Shown here: piece after piece, positions 16,424-25,674 of the stretch
How positions within the stretch are numbered: the first letter of the stretch is position 1
How the letters are laid out: every line of letters starts with the position of its first letter
NCBI RefSeq assembly: GCF_000768335.1
Contig: NZ_AVPT01000007.1
Coordinates: 1 to 64,000 of the forward strand
DNA length: 64,000 bases
Source: Lysobacter arseniciresistens ZS79
Lineage (GTDB): Bacteria; Pseudomonadota; Gammaproteobacteria; Xanthomonadales; Xanthomonadaceae
Direction of reading: 5' to 3'
Program-made: the position numbers and the translations under genes
Notes under the pieces: generated by a model
Told to the model about the DNA's origin: nothing
The model's input: the letters and a program-made list of their open reading frames with translations, nothing else
The model's database searches: none

Positions 16424-18142
16424 CTAGATCGGCACCACGCTGATGTCGTCGACCTGGAAATCGACGCCGGCGTTCGGCCCCATCACGTGCAGTGCGACCG
16501 AGTACAGCGTGCCGACCGGCTCGATCCGGAACTTGCCGGTCAGCTCGGTCCAGTCGCCGTTGTCGGCCGCCGCCCACGCCACGCGCTGCCAGTAGCGGCC
16601 GCTGTCATCGTGGATCAGGACCCACAGCGAGGTGGGATCGTTGCGGCCACTGACCTTGACCCGCGCGCTTGCGACGTAGTCGCTGCCCGCCTCGAGCCCG
16701 ACCAGCTCCTGGCCGACGCCGTCGTACCACGAGGTACGGTTCGACAGACGCAGGCTGCGGCTGCTGTTGAAGCCGTCGCCGACCACGCCGAGGGTGCCGC
16801 CGAAGGTACGCGCCCACGACGCCGCGGTGCCGCCTTCGAAATCGCCGTTGCGAACCAGGTTGCCGCTGTCGTCACCGCCATCGACCGGGGCGATGCTGAT
16901 GCTGTCGGCATGGAAGTTGACACCGGCGGCCGGGCCGTAGACCAGCAGGCGCACCCGGCTGCCGGCGGGCACCTGGTGGGTGAATTCGCCATCGATTTCG
17001 GTCCACGCATCGGTCACACCGAAGCGGCCCAGGTCGACGTAGCTCTCGCCGCCGTTGACCTCCAGCACCACGCGCGCGGTATCGCTGGACTTGCCCTGCA
17101 GGCGCATCCACAGCCCGAAGGTGTAGTCGGTACCCGTCTGCAGCTTGCCGGTGATGTCCTGGGCGAAGCCGGCCGCGTACGAGCCGCGGTTGGACACCGC
17201 CACGCCCTGCTTGCCGCCGTGGCGCCGGGTGCCGCTCAGCGACAGACTGCCGCCATGGGCACCCGCCCAGCCGCCCAGACCGTCCTCGAAGCTCGGGTTG
17301 GCGATCATGTTGCTGCCCTGCGGCGGCACCGGCAGCTCCGGATCCGGCTCCGGGCCCGGGTCGGGGTCGGTGCGCGACGGGCGATAGTCGGGGTACTGGT
17401 TCGCCATCAGGCCCAGCGAACGCGCCGAGTCCGCGGTCGAGGCGTCGCCGCAGGCGGTGCCGTTGCAGGTCTGGCGCGGGTTGGAAAAGCGATACACGTA
17501 GTTGGTGTTGAACAGGTACGCATACGCCATCAGGGTGGCGAACGAGTAGTCGACCCCGTAGCCCATGCCGTACACGTGGTGGCCGCCGGAGGTGTCGCCC
17601 TGCCGGCGGCTGTGCATCAGGCCCATGTTGTGGCCGAGCTCGTGGGTAAAGGTCAGGTAACCGCAGTCGATCGCCGAGCTGCTGTAGGCCATGTTCTTGG
17701 ACGTCGTGGTGATCACGCCGCCGCTGCTCTGGCCGAGCCAGCCGACGCCGCACAGGCCGCCGGGCGCCATGTTGAGCAGGCCGACGAAATCCGCGCCATG
17801 GTCGTCGCGCAACGCGTGGATGGCGCCGTCGTTGTAGGTGATGTAGTTCAGCGCGGTGTTGCCCGTGTAGCGGTAGTTCGAGTTGCTGCTCTGGACGCTG
17901 TGCACCAGCCTCAGGCGGATGTCGACGTTGCTGGTCTGGTAGGCCTGGTTGGACTGGGCGATGTACTGGTTGAGCCGGGTCTCGATGTCGCCGCCGTACT
18001 GCGCCGCCTCGGGCGTGTAGACGTACATGATGTCGACCACGTTCTCGGCGGCGGCCTGGCCGGCGGCGACGGTGCCGGCCAGGGCCAGCGCGAGGGTCGC
18101 GAGGCGGTGTTTGCGGGGGCCGGTGTTGCTGGGGCTGTCCAT
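16424..18142 (-). CDS. Secreted reprolysin-like zinc metalloprotease with two CBM-like domains
   Basis: The 572-residue protein has its own signal peptide (about 1-31, ending GQAAA) and moves almost directly into the catalytic domain (VVDIMYVYTPEAA). The zinc site is HELGHNMGLMH (H167, H171, H177; Glu168), with a Met-turn at M205 (TLMAYAY), so it is a metzincin of the bacterial reprolysin type. A Pro/Asp linker (about 255-275) leads to two jelly-roll domains with the N-P-S-F-E-D and N-G-D-F-E-G openings of CBM4_9/CenC-like modules. No propeptide is present; a pro-domain-like protein is encoded just upstream. The ATG at 18142 is chosen because the signal peptide starts there. Confidence 0.9.
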   Translation of the reverse strand: MDSPSNTGPRKHRLATLALALAGTVAAGQAAAENVVDIMYVYTPEAAQYGGDIETRLNQYIAQSNQAYQTSNVDIRLRLVHSVQSSNSNYRYTGNTALNYITYNDGAIHALRDDHGADFVGLLNMAPGGLCGVGWLGQSSGGVITTTSKNMAYSSSAIDCGYLTFTHELGHNMGLMHSRRQGDTSGGHHVYGMGYGVDYSFATLMAYAYLFNTNYVYRFSNPRQTCNGTACGDASTADSARSLGLMANQYPDYRPSRTDPDPGPEPDPELPVPPQGSNMIANPSFEDGLGGWAGAHGGSLSLSGTRRHGGKQGVAVSNRGSYAAGFAQDITGKLQTGTDYTFGLWMRLQGKSSDTARVVLEVNGGESYVDLGRFGVTDAWTEIDGEFTHQVPAGSRVRLLVYGPAAGVNFHADSISIAPVDGGDDSGNLVRNGDFEGGTAASWARTFGGTLGVVGDGFNSSRSLRLSNRTSWYDGVGQELVGLEAGSDYVASARVKVSGRNDPTSLWVLIHDDSGRYWQRVAWAAADNGDWTELTGKFRIEPVGTLYSVALHVMGPNAGVDFQVDDISVVPI

Positions 18143-18260
18143 ATCGGCGGGTCCTTGGTTGCAGGGTGGATCGCCGGCCGGGGGCCGGCTGGGGGTGCCG
18201 CCGGAATCCGGCGACCGGGGGGATGCACGCGGACGAACGCTCGTCGCCCGCGCGCCTTGC

Positions 18261-19007
18261 TCAGCGTGCGTCGGGCGGTGCGACGGCGTCGGCGGGGTCG
18301 GGCAGCAGCACGTCGGGCTGGTCGAAGTCCTGGTGCTGGCGCAGCCGGTCCACGTTGGCGATCCAGCCCAGCCGGCCCTCGGCCTCCAGGCTGTAGGTGC
18401 CACTGCGCGTGCTGATGCTGCCGAAACTGGAGTCCTCGCCCTGGGTGAATACCGCAGGCAGTACTTCGCCGCCCGCATCCACCACGTGGCCGATCCAGGA
18501 CTTGTCGCCGTTGGGGTGGACCTGGATCTCGTCGATCCGCACGGTATGCGGCTTGCCGTCGTCCGGGGTGCGCAGCGTCAGCGTCGAACCGACACCGAGC
18601 GATGCCAGCGCAGCGCGGTTGAACTCGACATAGGTGCGATCGTCGACACCGAACGGCAGCTTGCCGGCGAAGTGGGCCCTGGCCGGCGCATGCTCGGCAT
18701 AGAGCGTGTCCGGCGGCAGGCTGGTGTCGTACTCCGGCGGATCGACCGGGTCGACCGGTGGCAGGTTGGGTGGAATCGGCGGCGTGCGCGGACTCTCGCC
18801 CGCGTGGCCACCGTCGCCGGCGTACACGAGGGTGTCGATGCCCGATGCGCCGCCACCGTTGGCCGGGGCTTCACCGCCCTGTTCCAGGTCGGTTGCGGCG
18901 TCGGCACCACGCTCGACGGCCGGTGCGATGACGAGGAAAAGTCCGGTCGCGGCGATGGCGACGGTTGCGACTACGAGGGCGCGATTGCGCCAGCGCGAAT
19001 GCTTCAT
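18261..19007 (-). CDS. Membrane-anchored pro-domain-like protein
   Basis: The 248-residue protein has an N-terminal signal anchor (about 10-30), a Gly- then Pro-rich linker (about 40-92) and a C-terminal domain (about 108-210). That domain has the phrases YVEFNRAAL, SLGVGSTLTL, GDKSWIGHVVD, SSFGSIS and YSLEAEG. From memory, such phrases occur in the N-terminal pro-regions of bacterial M12-type metalloproteases, which the neighbouring protease lacks. It lies 118 bases upstream of that protease on the same strand. It may act as a separately made inhibitor or chaperone; this is inference. Confidence 0.65.
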   Translation of the reverse strand: MKHSRWRNRALVVATVAIAATGLFLVIAPAVERGADAATDLEQGGEAPANGGGASGIDTLVYAGDGGHAGESPRTPPIPPNLPPVDPVDPPEYDTSLPPDTLYAEHAPARAHFAGKLPFGVDDRTYVEFNRAALASLGVGSTLTLRTPDDGKPHTVRIDEIQVHPNGDKSWIGHVVDAGGEVLPAVFTQGEDSSFGSISTRSGTYSLEAEGRLGWIANVDRLRQHQDFDQPDVLLPDPADAVAPPDAR

Positions 19008-19156
19008 GCGGGTAAAGCTCCTGATCCAGGTCCGTGGACGGGTGAAACTCCGGCGCCGATTCTAGGCGCCACGATCGACCGGCAGGGTGACGGGCATCAC
19101 GCCACGCCCGCACCCCGCCGTAGGGTGCGGCGGCGTACGGACGCCTGCGGGACCGC

Positions 19157-20830
19157 TCACGGCCGGCGGTAGACCGCCTCGCCGTCGACGTAGGTCGCCA
19201 GCACGTCGAGTTCGTCCAGCCCGGCCGGGTCGATCGCCAGCGGGTCCTGCGCCAGCAGCACGAAATCGGCGCGCTTGCCGACCTCGAGACTGCCGACCTG
19301 GTCCTCGGCGAAGCCGGCATAGGCGGCGTCGGAGGTGAAACCGCGCAGCGCCTCCCAGGCGGTGAGCTTCTCCTGCGGCTGCCAGCCACCGGCCGGCGCA
19401 GCCGTGGAATCGGTGCGGGTGGCGGCGGCGTACAGCCCGAGCCGCGGGTCGACCGACTCCACCGGAAAGTCCGAACCCAGCGCCAGCCGGGCGCCGGCAT
19501 CGCGCAGCTTGCGCCACGCGTAGGCCCACTGGATCCGCTCGTCACCGATGCGGTCGGCGGCCCACGGCATGTCGGAGGTCGCGTGGGTCGGCTGCATCGA
19601 GGCGATCACGCCGAGCGCGTCGAACCGCGGGATGTCGGCGCGGGTGAGGATCTGCGCATGTTCAACGCGCCAGCGGTGGTCGCCGGCGGCATCGTCGCCA
19701 AGGACGTGCTCGAAGGCGTCGAGCACCACCCGGTTGCCGCGGTCGCCGATCGCGTGGGTGGCGACCTGCACGCCGCAGCGCTTGGCCCGCGTGGCGACGT
19801 CGACCAGTTGCTCCGGCGTCATCAGCAGCAGGCCGTGGTTGCCGCTGTCGTCGCTGTAGTCGTCCAGCAGCGCGGCGCCGCGGCTGCCAAGGGCGCCATC
19901 GATGAACAGCTTCACCGCGCGCATCTGCAGGCGGCCGTCCGGGTGGGTGTACAGGCCGTTGTCGCACAGCCACGCCAGTGCCTCGCCGTCGCCGTCGGCC
20001 ATCGCGTGGATGCGCAGCGGCATCGCGTCGCGGTCGGCCAGCGCCTGGTAGGCGCGCAGTTCCTGCAGCGACACGCCGGCGTCGTGGACGCCGGTCAGGC
20101 CGTGCTCGACCGCCTGTCGCATGCCCAGCTCCAGCGCGTGTTCGGTCGCCGCGGCATCCATCGCCGGCATGGCCGAAGCGACCAGCGCCATCGCGCTGTC
20201 GACGAGGACGCCGGTCGCCCTGCCCTGCGCGTCGCGGACGATGCGGCCCCCGTCGGGCTGCCAGTCGCCGGACAGGTCGCGCTCGACCGCCGCCAGTGCC
20301 GCGCTGTTGGCCCAGCCGGCGTGGCCGTCGACCCGGGTCAGCCAGACCGGGCGGCCGGGGAAAGCGGCGTCGAGGTCGGCGGCGGTCGGGAAGGCGCGTT
20401 CCGGCCAGTCGTTCTGGTCCCAGCCGCGACCGAGCAGCCAAGCGTCTTCGGGCAGGTCGGCGGCGAACGCGCGCAGCCGCTGCAGCACCTCGTCCTTGCT
20501 GGCGGCGCCGACCAGGTCGGCACGCATCTTGGTCAGCCCGAGGCCGGCGACGTGGCCGTGGGCATCGATGAGGCCCGGGATGACGGTCGCATCGCCGGCG
20601 TCCAGTCGCGCGGCGTCGGGGTAACGCTCGTGCAGCGCGGCGCGCGTGCCGAGCGCGAGGATCCGGCCGGCGTCGTCAAAGGCCATCGCCTCGACCCGCG
20701 GTTGAGCCGGGTCCATCGTGTGGATGCGCGCGGCGTCCAGCACCGTCACGCCCTCGGCGGCTGCCGGCAGCGCCAGCGTCGCCAACAGTACGGCCAGCGT
20801 GGCCGATGTCCGTACCCGCGTCTTGCGCAT
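19157..20830 (-). CDS. Exported YtcJ-like amidohydrolase
   Basis: The 557-residue protein has a signal peptide (about 1-24, ending LPAAA) and an amidohydrolase-3 fold. Metal-binding and catalytic stretches are visible: PGLIDAHGHVAG, KLFIDGALGSRGA, ATHAIGDRGNR, VEHAQI and LGSDFPVE. YtcJ relatives hydrolyse N-formyl or other amide substrates of uncertain identity, and the export signal suggests a periplasmic substrate. The ATG at 20830 is used because the signal peptide starts there. It is divergent from phoH across about 85 bases. Confidence 0.9.
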   Translation of the reverse strand: MRKTRVRTSATLAVLLATLALPAAAEGVTVLDAARIHTMDPAQPRVEAMAFDDAGRILALGTRAALHERYPDAARLDAGDATVIPGLIDAHGHVAGLGLTKMRADLVGAASKDEVLQRLRAFAADLPEDAWLLGRGWDQNDWPERAFPTAADLDAAFPGRPVWLTRVDGHAGWANSAALAAVERDLSGDWQPDGGRIVRDAQGRATGVLVDSAMALVASAMPAMDAAATEHALELGMRQAVEHGLTGVHDAGVSLQELRAYQALADRDAMPLRIHAMADGDGEALAWLCDNGLYTHPDGRLQMRAVKLFIDGALGSRGAALLDDYSDDSGNHGLLLMTPEQLVDVATRAKRCGVQVATHAIGDRGNRVVLDAFEHVLGDDAAGDHRWRVEHAQILTRADIPRFDALGVIASMQPTHATSDMPWAADRIGDERIQWAYAWRKLRDAGARLALGSDFPVESVDPRLGLYAAATRTDSTAAPAGGWQPQEKLTAWEALRGFTSDAAYAGFAEDQVGSLEVGKRADFVLLAQDPLAIDPAGLDELDVLATYVDGEAVYRRP

Positions 20831-20916
20831 GCGCCGTCCCCGCGTCGAAGTCCCCGGCACTTTGCGAAAAACACCCCGCGGGCGCAAGCTGGCACGCCCA
20901 CGCGCAACCACTCCCC

Positions 20917-21903
20917 ATGGCCGCACGCACGACGTCCGAGTTCACCCTCGACCCGCCCGACACCGAACGCCTGGCCAACCTCAACGGTCCGTTCGACGCC
21001 CATCTGCGCATGATCGAACTGCGCACCGGGGTGGAACTCGCCAGCCGCGGCAACGTCTACCGCCTGACCGGCCCGAAGGCGATGGTCGGCAAGACCGAGA
21101 AGCTGCTGCGCGGCCTGTGGGAGGACGCCGCCGGCCAGGTGCTGGACGAACCGGCGATCCACCTCGCACTGGCTGAAATCGGCGCGGACGGCATGGTCGA
21201 CGAGGACATCGAACCGCAGGAGGTCGCGATCCGGGTCAAGCGCGGCACCATCCGCGGCCGCGGCCGCAACCAGGCCAAGTACCTGCACGCGATCGCCACC
21301 CACGACATCAACTTCGGCATCGGCCCGGCGGGTACCGGCAAGACCTTCCTCGCGGTCGCCAGCGCGGTCGAGGCGCTGAACGAGTCGCGCGTGCAGCGGC
21401 TGGTGCTGGTGCGCCCGGCGGTCGAGGCCGGCGAGAAGCTCGGCTTCCTGCCCGGCGACCTCACCCAGAAGGTCGACCCCTACCTGCGCCCGCTGTACGA
21501 CGCCCTGTACGAGATGCTCGGCGTCGAGAAGGTGGTCAAGCTGCTGGAGAAGAACGTCATCGAGATCGCGCCGCTGGCCTACATGCGCGGACGCACGCTT
21601 AACGATGCCTATGTGATCCTCGACGAAGCGCAGAACACCACGATCGAGCAGATGAAGATGTTCCTGACCCGCATCGGCTACGGAAGCACCGCGGTGGTGA
21701 CCGGCGACCTCACCCAGGTCGACCTGCCCCGCCACCAGAAGTCCGGCCTGAAGGACGCGCTCGACGTGCTGCGCAATGTCGACGGGGTCAGCTTCACCTT
21801 CTTCGAGTCGCGGGACGTGGTGCGCCACCCACTGGTCGCACGCATCGTCAATGCCTATGACGCCCGCGACGCGCAGGACGCGCAGACCGGCCCCGCTACC
21901 TGA
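20917..21903 (+). CDS. ybeZ: PhoH-like ATPase (YbeZ)
   Basis: The 328-residue protein has a KH-like N-terminal region and a P-loop ATPase domain with Walker A GPAGTGKT (136-143), Walker B VILDEAQN, and the family stretch [10 protein letters not shown]. YbeZ works with YbeY in rRNA processing and ribosome quality control. The ATG at 20917 gives the normal family N-terminus. It is followed 22 bases later by ybeY, the conserved ybeZ-ybeY-ybeX order. Confidence 0.95.
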   Translation: MAARTTSEFTLDPPDTERLANLNGPFDAHLRMIELRTGVELASRGNVYRLTGPKAMVGKTEKLLRGLWEDAAGQVLDEPAIHLALAEIGADGMVDEDIEPQEVAIRVKRGTIRGRGRNQAKYLHAIATHDINFGIGPAGTGKTFLAVASAVEALNESRVQRLVLVRPAVEAGEKLGFLPGDLTQKVDPYLRPLYDALYEMLGVEKVVKLLEKNVIEIAPLAYMRGRTLNDAYVILDEAQNTTIEQMKMFLTRIGYGSTAVVTGDLTQVDLPRHQKSGLKDALDVLRNVDGVSFTFFESRDVVRHPLVARIVNAYDARDAQDAQTGPAT

Positions 21904-21925
21904 GCGGCCACACGGACGACTGCGA

Positions 21926-22399
21926 ATGAGTCAACCCGCCACCCTGATCGACGTCTCCGTCAGTTACGGCCTGCCGCGCGCCGGCATTCCGTCGGCCGTG
22001 AGCTTCCGCCGCTGGGTGGCCGCGGCGCTGGACGGCCGGATCCGCCGAGCCGACCTCGCCATCCGCCTGGTCGACGCGAAGGAAGGCCGCGCGTTCAACC
22101 GCCACTACCGCGGCAAGGACTACGCCACCAACGTGCTCAGCTTCCCGGCCGAGCTGCCCGAGGGCGTGGAACTGCCGGTGCTGGGCGACCTGGTGATCTG
22201 CGCGCCGGTGGTCGCCCGCGAGGCGCGCGAACAGCGCAAGCGCCTCAACGACCACTACGCCCACCTGACCGTCCACGGCGCCCTGCACCTGCTGGGCTGG
22301 GACCACGAGGACGAGCGCGAGGCCGAGTGCATGGAGCAGCTGGAGCGCGAAATCCTCGCCGGCCTCGGCATCGACGACCCCTACCTCGCCGTCGACTGA
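21926..22399 (+). CDS. ybeY: rRNA maturation endoribonuclease YbeY
   Basis: The 157-residue metalloprotein has the zinc-binding motif [11 protein letters not shown] near the C-terminus and the NVLSFP stretch that forms the substrate groove. YbeY is needed for 16S rRNA 3'-end maturation and 70S quality control. The ATG at 21926 is used because the domain starts immediately after it. Neighbours are ybeZ and corC. Confidence 0.96.
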   Translation: MSQPATLIDVSVSYGLPRAGIPSAVSFRRWVAAALDGRIRRADLAIRLVDAKEGRAFNRHYRGKDYATNVLSFPAELPEGVELPVLGDLVICAPVVAREAREQRKRLNDHYAHLTVHGALHLLGWDHEDEREAECMEQLEREILAGLGIDDPYLAVD

Positions 22400-22511
22400 C
22401 CACTGCGCCGGCCGCACCCCGCGCTCGTGCCGGGGCCTGCCACGACAGCCATGCCGATACGCTAGACTCGCGGGGACGCTCATCCCCCGGGCGTATCCAT
22501 GAACCTGTTCA

Positions 22512-23396
22512 ATGTCCGAGGACGACAGTAGTACCCACGCCCAGCCGACCGATTCGCCCGAGCGCGCCCATGACAAGCGCCGCTCCTGGCTCGACCGCAT
22601 CAGCTCGGCGCTGTCCGGCGAGCCCACCACCCGCGAGGACCTGGTCGAGTTGCTGCGCGATGCGCAGGCCGACGGCCTGATCGAGGCCGACACCCTGACC
22701 ATGATGGAAGGCGCCATCGCCGTCTCCGACCTCACCGTCGGCGACGTGATGATCCCGCGCTCGCAAATGGTCGCCCTGCCCGCCGACGCGCCGTTCCTGG
22801 AGCTGATGAAGATGGTGGTCGAGTCCGGCCACTCGCGCTTCCCGGTCCACGGCGACGACAAGGACGAGATCCTCGGCATCCTGCTGGCCAAGGACCTGCT
22901 GCGCGGCGTGGTCGCCGACGACGGCCCCGCCAATGTCCACGCGCTGCTGCGGCCGGCGGTGCTGATCCCCGAATCCAAGCGGCTGGACATCCTGCTGCGC
23001 GAGTTCCGCCAGTCGCGCAACCACATGGCGATCGTGATCGACGAGCACGGCGGCGTCGCCGGCCTGCTGACGATCGAGGACGTGCTGGAGCAGATCGTCG
23101 GCGAGATCGACGACGAGCACGACGACGCCGAGGACCCCAACGCGCTGATCGCGGCGCAGGCCGACGGCCAGTTCGTGGTCGACGCGCTGACCCCGATCGA
23201 GGATTTCAACGAGCGTTTCGGCGCCGACTTCGGCGACGACGAGTACGACACCATCGGCGGCCTGGTCACCGCGGCGATCGGGCACCTGCCGGAAGCCGGC
23301 GAGGAGCTGACGCTGGACCGGTTCGTGTTCCGCGTCGCCGGCGCCGACGCGCGCCGGGTGCACGCCTTCCACGTGAGCGTGCTGGGCGATGCCTGA
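22512..23396 (+). CDS. corC: CorC/YbeX family CBS-domain protein
   Basis: The 294-residue cytoplasmic protein has a pair of CBS domains (about 70-190, with GDVMIPRSQM, LGILLAKDLL and IVIDEHGGVAGLLTIEDVLEQIVGE) and a C-terminal CorC/HlyC domain (about 210-290, DEYDTIGGLVTAAIGHLP). YbeX/CorC has been linked to magnesium/cobalt efflux and, more recently, to ribosome metabolism, matching its ybeZ-ybeY neighbours. A TAGACT -10 candidate lies about 45 bases upstream. Its end overlaps the next gene by 8 bases. Confidence 0.95.
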   Translation: MSEDDSSTHAQPTDSPERAHDKRRSWLDRISSALSGEPTTREDLVELLRDAQADGLIEADTLTMMEGAIAVSDLTVGDVMIPRSQMVALPADAPFLELMKMVVESGHSRFPVHGDDKDEILGILLAKDLLRGVVADDGPANVHALLRPAVLIPESKRLDILLREFRQSRNHMAIVIDEHGGVAGLLTIEDVLEQIVGEIDDEHDDAEDPNALIAAQADGQFVVDALTPIEDFNERFGADFGDDEYDTIGGLVTAAIGHLPEAGEELTLDRFVFRVAGADARRVHAFHVSVLGDA

Positions 23397-24630
23397 CGGC
23401 GCCGGGCACGGCGGGACGCCGATGCCGACGATCCACCCCACGGGCCGCCGCTGGCTGCAACTGGCGCTGCTGCTGCTGCTGGTGCTGGCGCTGCTGGCCG
23501 GCGTCGCCGCCGCGGCGCCGCGCATCGGCGTCGCCACCATGCAACCGGGCGAGATCTTCTGGGAGCGCTTCGGCCACAACGCGCTGGTCGTGCTCGATCC
23601 CGCCACCGGCGAGGCGATCTCGTACAACTACGGTTTCTTCGACCCCACCGAGCCGGACTTCGTCGGCCGCTTCGTCCGCGGCGAGCCGCGCTACCGGCTG
23701 GCCGCGCTGCCGTTCGAGCAGGACATGGCGATCTACCGCGACGAAGGCCGCGGCGTCGACATCCAGTGGCTCGCCCTCGACGCCACCACCGCGCAGGCGC
23801 TGGCCGACGCGCTGGCGTTCAACGCCCGTCCCGAGAACGCCCACTACCGCTACGACTACTTCCTCGACAACTGCTCGACCCGCGTACGCGATGCGATCGA
23901 CAACGCGCTGGGCGGCGCGCTGCGGCGGCAGATGGCGGGACGCTCCCAGGGCAGCACCTACCGCAGCGAAGCGACCCGGCTGGCGTCGCCGGCACCGTTG
24001 ATGTGGCTGGGCTTCGACCTCGGCCTGGGGCCGTCGGCCGACGTTCCGCTGTCGCGCTGGGCCGAGGCCTTCGTGCCGATGCGGCTGGCCGACGCGCTGC
24101 GCGACACCCGCCTGCCCGACGGCCGGCCGCTGGTGCTGGAGGAGCAACAGATCCTTCCGCACCGCCTCGCCCCCGAACCGATGGGCGCGCCGACCCGCTG
24201 GCTCCTGTGGGCGCTGGCGGGCGTGACCGTTGCCATCGCGCTTGCCGCGCTGGGCCGGCGTTCGCCGCGCGCGGTCGCGGGGTTCGCCGCGGTGTTCTGG
24301 CTTGCCTGCGGCGTCGCGGGCGCGCTGATGCTGTTCATCTGGCTCGGTACCGAACACCGCTTCGGCTGGGCCAACCGCAACCTGCTGCTGGCCAACCCGC
24401 TGTGCTGGCTGCTGCTGCCCGGCGCGGTCACGCTGCTGCGCGGCCGCGTGCCGCGCGCGTGGTTCCGGGTCACGCTGTGGGCCGTCGCGGCGCTGCCGGT
24501 CGCGGCGCTGTTTGGCTACTGGCTGTCGGTGCTGCCGCAGCGCCACCTGCACTGGATCGCGCTGCTGTGGCCGTTGCACCTGGCGCTGGCCTGGACTTTC
24601 GGCCGGCGGAGCGCCCGCCCCGGCTTGTGA
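23389..24630 (+). CDS. DUF4105/Lnb-like membrane protein in the lnt position
   Basis: The 413-residue protein has an N-terminal membrane segment (about 23-42), a periplasmic DUF4105 domain, then five membrane segments (about 271-289, 296-320, 330-351, 360-383, 386-405). The periplasmic domain keeps the His of FGHNALVV (H63) and the Cys of DNCSTRVRD (C162), the likely catalytic pair of this NlpC/P60-like fold. The loop EHRFGWANRNLLLANP matches the conserved H-x(6)-NLL-x-NP pattern of this family. DUF4105 is, as I recall, the family of Bacteroides Lnb, a lipoprotein N-acyltransferase. The gene overlaps corC by 8 bases, exactly where E. coli has lnt. An ATG at 23422 is an alternative start. Confidence 0.82.
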   Translation: MPDGAGHGGTPMPTIHPTGRRWLQLALLLLLVLALLAGVAAAAPRIGVATMQPGEIFWERFGHNALVVLDPATGEAISYNYGFFDPTEPDFVGRFVRGEPRYRLAALPFEQDMAIYRDEGRGVDIQWLALDATTAQALADALAFNARPENAHYRYDYFLDNCSTRVRDAIDNALGGALRRQMAGRSQGSTYRSEATRLASPAPLMWLGFDLGLGPSADVPLSRWAEAFVPMRLADALRDTRLPDGRPLVLEEQQILPHRLAPEPMGAPTRWLLWALAGVTVAIALAALGRRSPRAVAGFAAVFWLACGVAGALMLFIWLGTEHRFGWANRNLLLANPLCWLLLPGAVTLLRGRVPRAWFRVTLWAVAALPVAALFGYWLSVLPQRHLHWIALLWPLHLALAWTFGRRSARPGL

Positions 24631-24660
24631 CGCACGCCGCCCGCGGGCACGATGCGGCCC

Positions 24661-25659
24661 ATGAGTGATCCCGGCCCCGCCCTGCCCGCCAGCGTCATCA
24701 ACTGCGCCGCCTACGACCGCCACGGCGAGCGGCGCGACATCACCCTCGACGCGATCAGCGACGTGCTGGCGGTGGACGACGGCAGCTTCGTCTGGGTCGG
24801 CCTTTACGAACCCGGCGAAGGCGTGCTGGCGAAGCTGCAGGAGGAGTTCGACCTGCACGACCTGGCCGTGGAGGACGCCCACCACGCCCACCAGCGGCCC
24901 AAGATCGAGACCTACGGGCAGTCACTGTTCATCGCGCTGCACACCGCGCAGTCGGTCGACGAACACATCCGCTTCGGTGAAACCCATGTCTTCGTGGGTC
25001 CACGCTACCTGGTGACGGTGCGGCACGGCGCGTCCAGCAGCTACGCCGCCGCGCGCTCGCGGATGGAGCGCGAGCCGGAGATACTGCGCCACGGCCCGGG
25101 CGCGGCGCTGTACGCGGTGCTGGACATGGTGGTCGACAACTTCCTGCCGATCGTCGACGAGTTCTCCGACGCGCTGAACGCGCTGGAGAAGGACATCTTC
25201 GCCGAGGACTTCCGGCGGCACACGGTCCGCCGGCTGTACGACCTCAAGCGCGAGCTGACCCGCCTGCGGATGGCGGTCTCGCCACTGCAGGACATCCTCG
25301 GCCAACTGGCGCGCGCGCGGGGCGGGCTGATCGACGAGGAGATGCAGTTCTACATCCGCGACGTCCACGACCACACCGTGCGCCTGAGCGAGACCACCGA
25401 CACCCTGCGCGAGATGCTCACCACCGCGGTCAGCGTGAACCTGTCGCTGGTGACGGTGCGCCAGGGCGAGACGGTGAAGCGGCTGGGTGCCTGGGCCGCG
25501 CTGCTGGCGGCGCCGACGCTGATCACCAGCTGGTACGGCATGAATTTCACGCACATGCCCGAGCTGGCCGGGCGCTGGAGCTACCCCGTGCTGATCGGCA
25601 TCGTCGCCGTGGTGTGCGTGGTGCTGTACCGGATGTTCAAGCGCGCCGGCTGGCTGTAG
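24661..25659 (+). CDS. CorA-family divalent cation transporter
   Basis: The 332-residue protein has a large cytoplasmic N-terminal domain and two C-terminal membrane helices. The pore signature YGMNFTHMPE lies between them, close to the CorA GMN motif. It should carry Mg2+ (or Co2+/Zn2+) as a homopentamer in the inner membrane. A Met three codons upstream (24652) is an alternative start, and neither has a clear ribosome binding site. It follows the DUF4105 gene by about 30 bases, so it may be the last gene of the ybeZ-to-corA transcript. Confidence 0.94.
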   Translation: MSDPGPALPASVINCAAYDRHGERRDITLDAISDVLAVDDGSFVWVGLYEPGEGVLAKLQEEFDLHDLAVEDAHHAHQRPKIETYGQSLFIALHTAQSVDEHIRFGETHVFVGPRYLVTVRHGASSSYAAARSRMEREPEILRHGPGAALYAVLDMVVDNFLPIVDEFSDALNALEKDIFAEDFRRHTVRRLYDLKRELTRLRMAVSPLQDILGQLARARGGLIDEEMQFYIRDVHDHTVRLSETTDTLREMLTTAVSVNLSLVTVRQGETVKRLGAWAALLAAPTLITSWYGMNFTHMPELAGRWSYPVLIGIVAVVCVVLYRMFKRAGWL

Positions 25660-25674
25660 CCGCGCAGTGCGGCG

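Noticed and set aside
18143-18478. Reading the protease gene as starting 112 codons upstream, fused by frameshift to the pro-domain-like gene
   Set aside because: The upstream in-frame stretch is an out-of-frame copy of the pro-domain gene's end, Arg/Thr/Pro-rich. The protease has a clear signal peptide at 18142, so two separate genes fit better.
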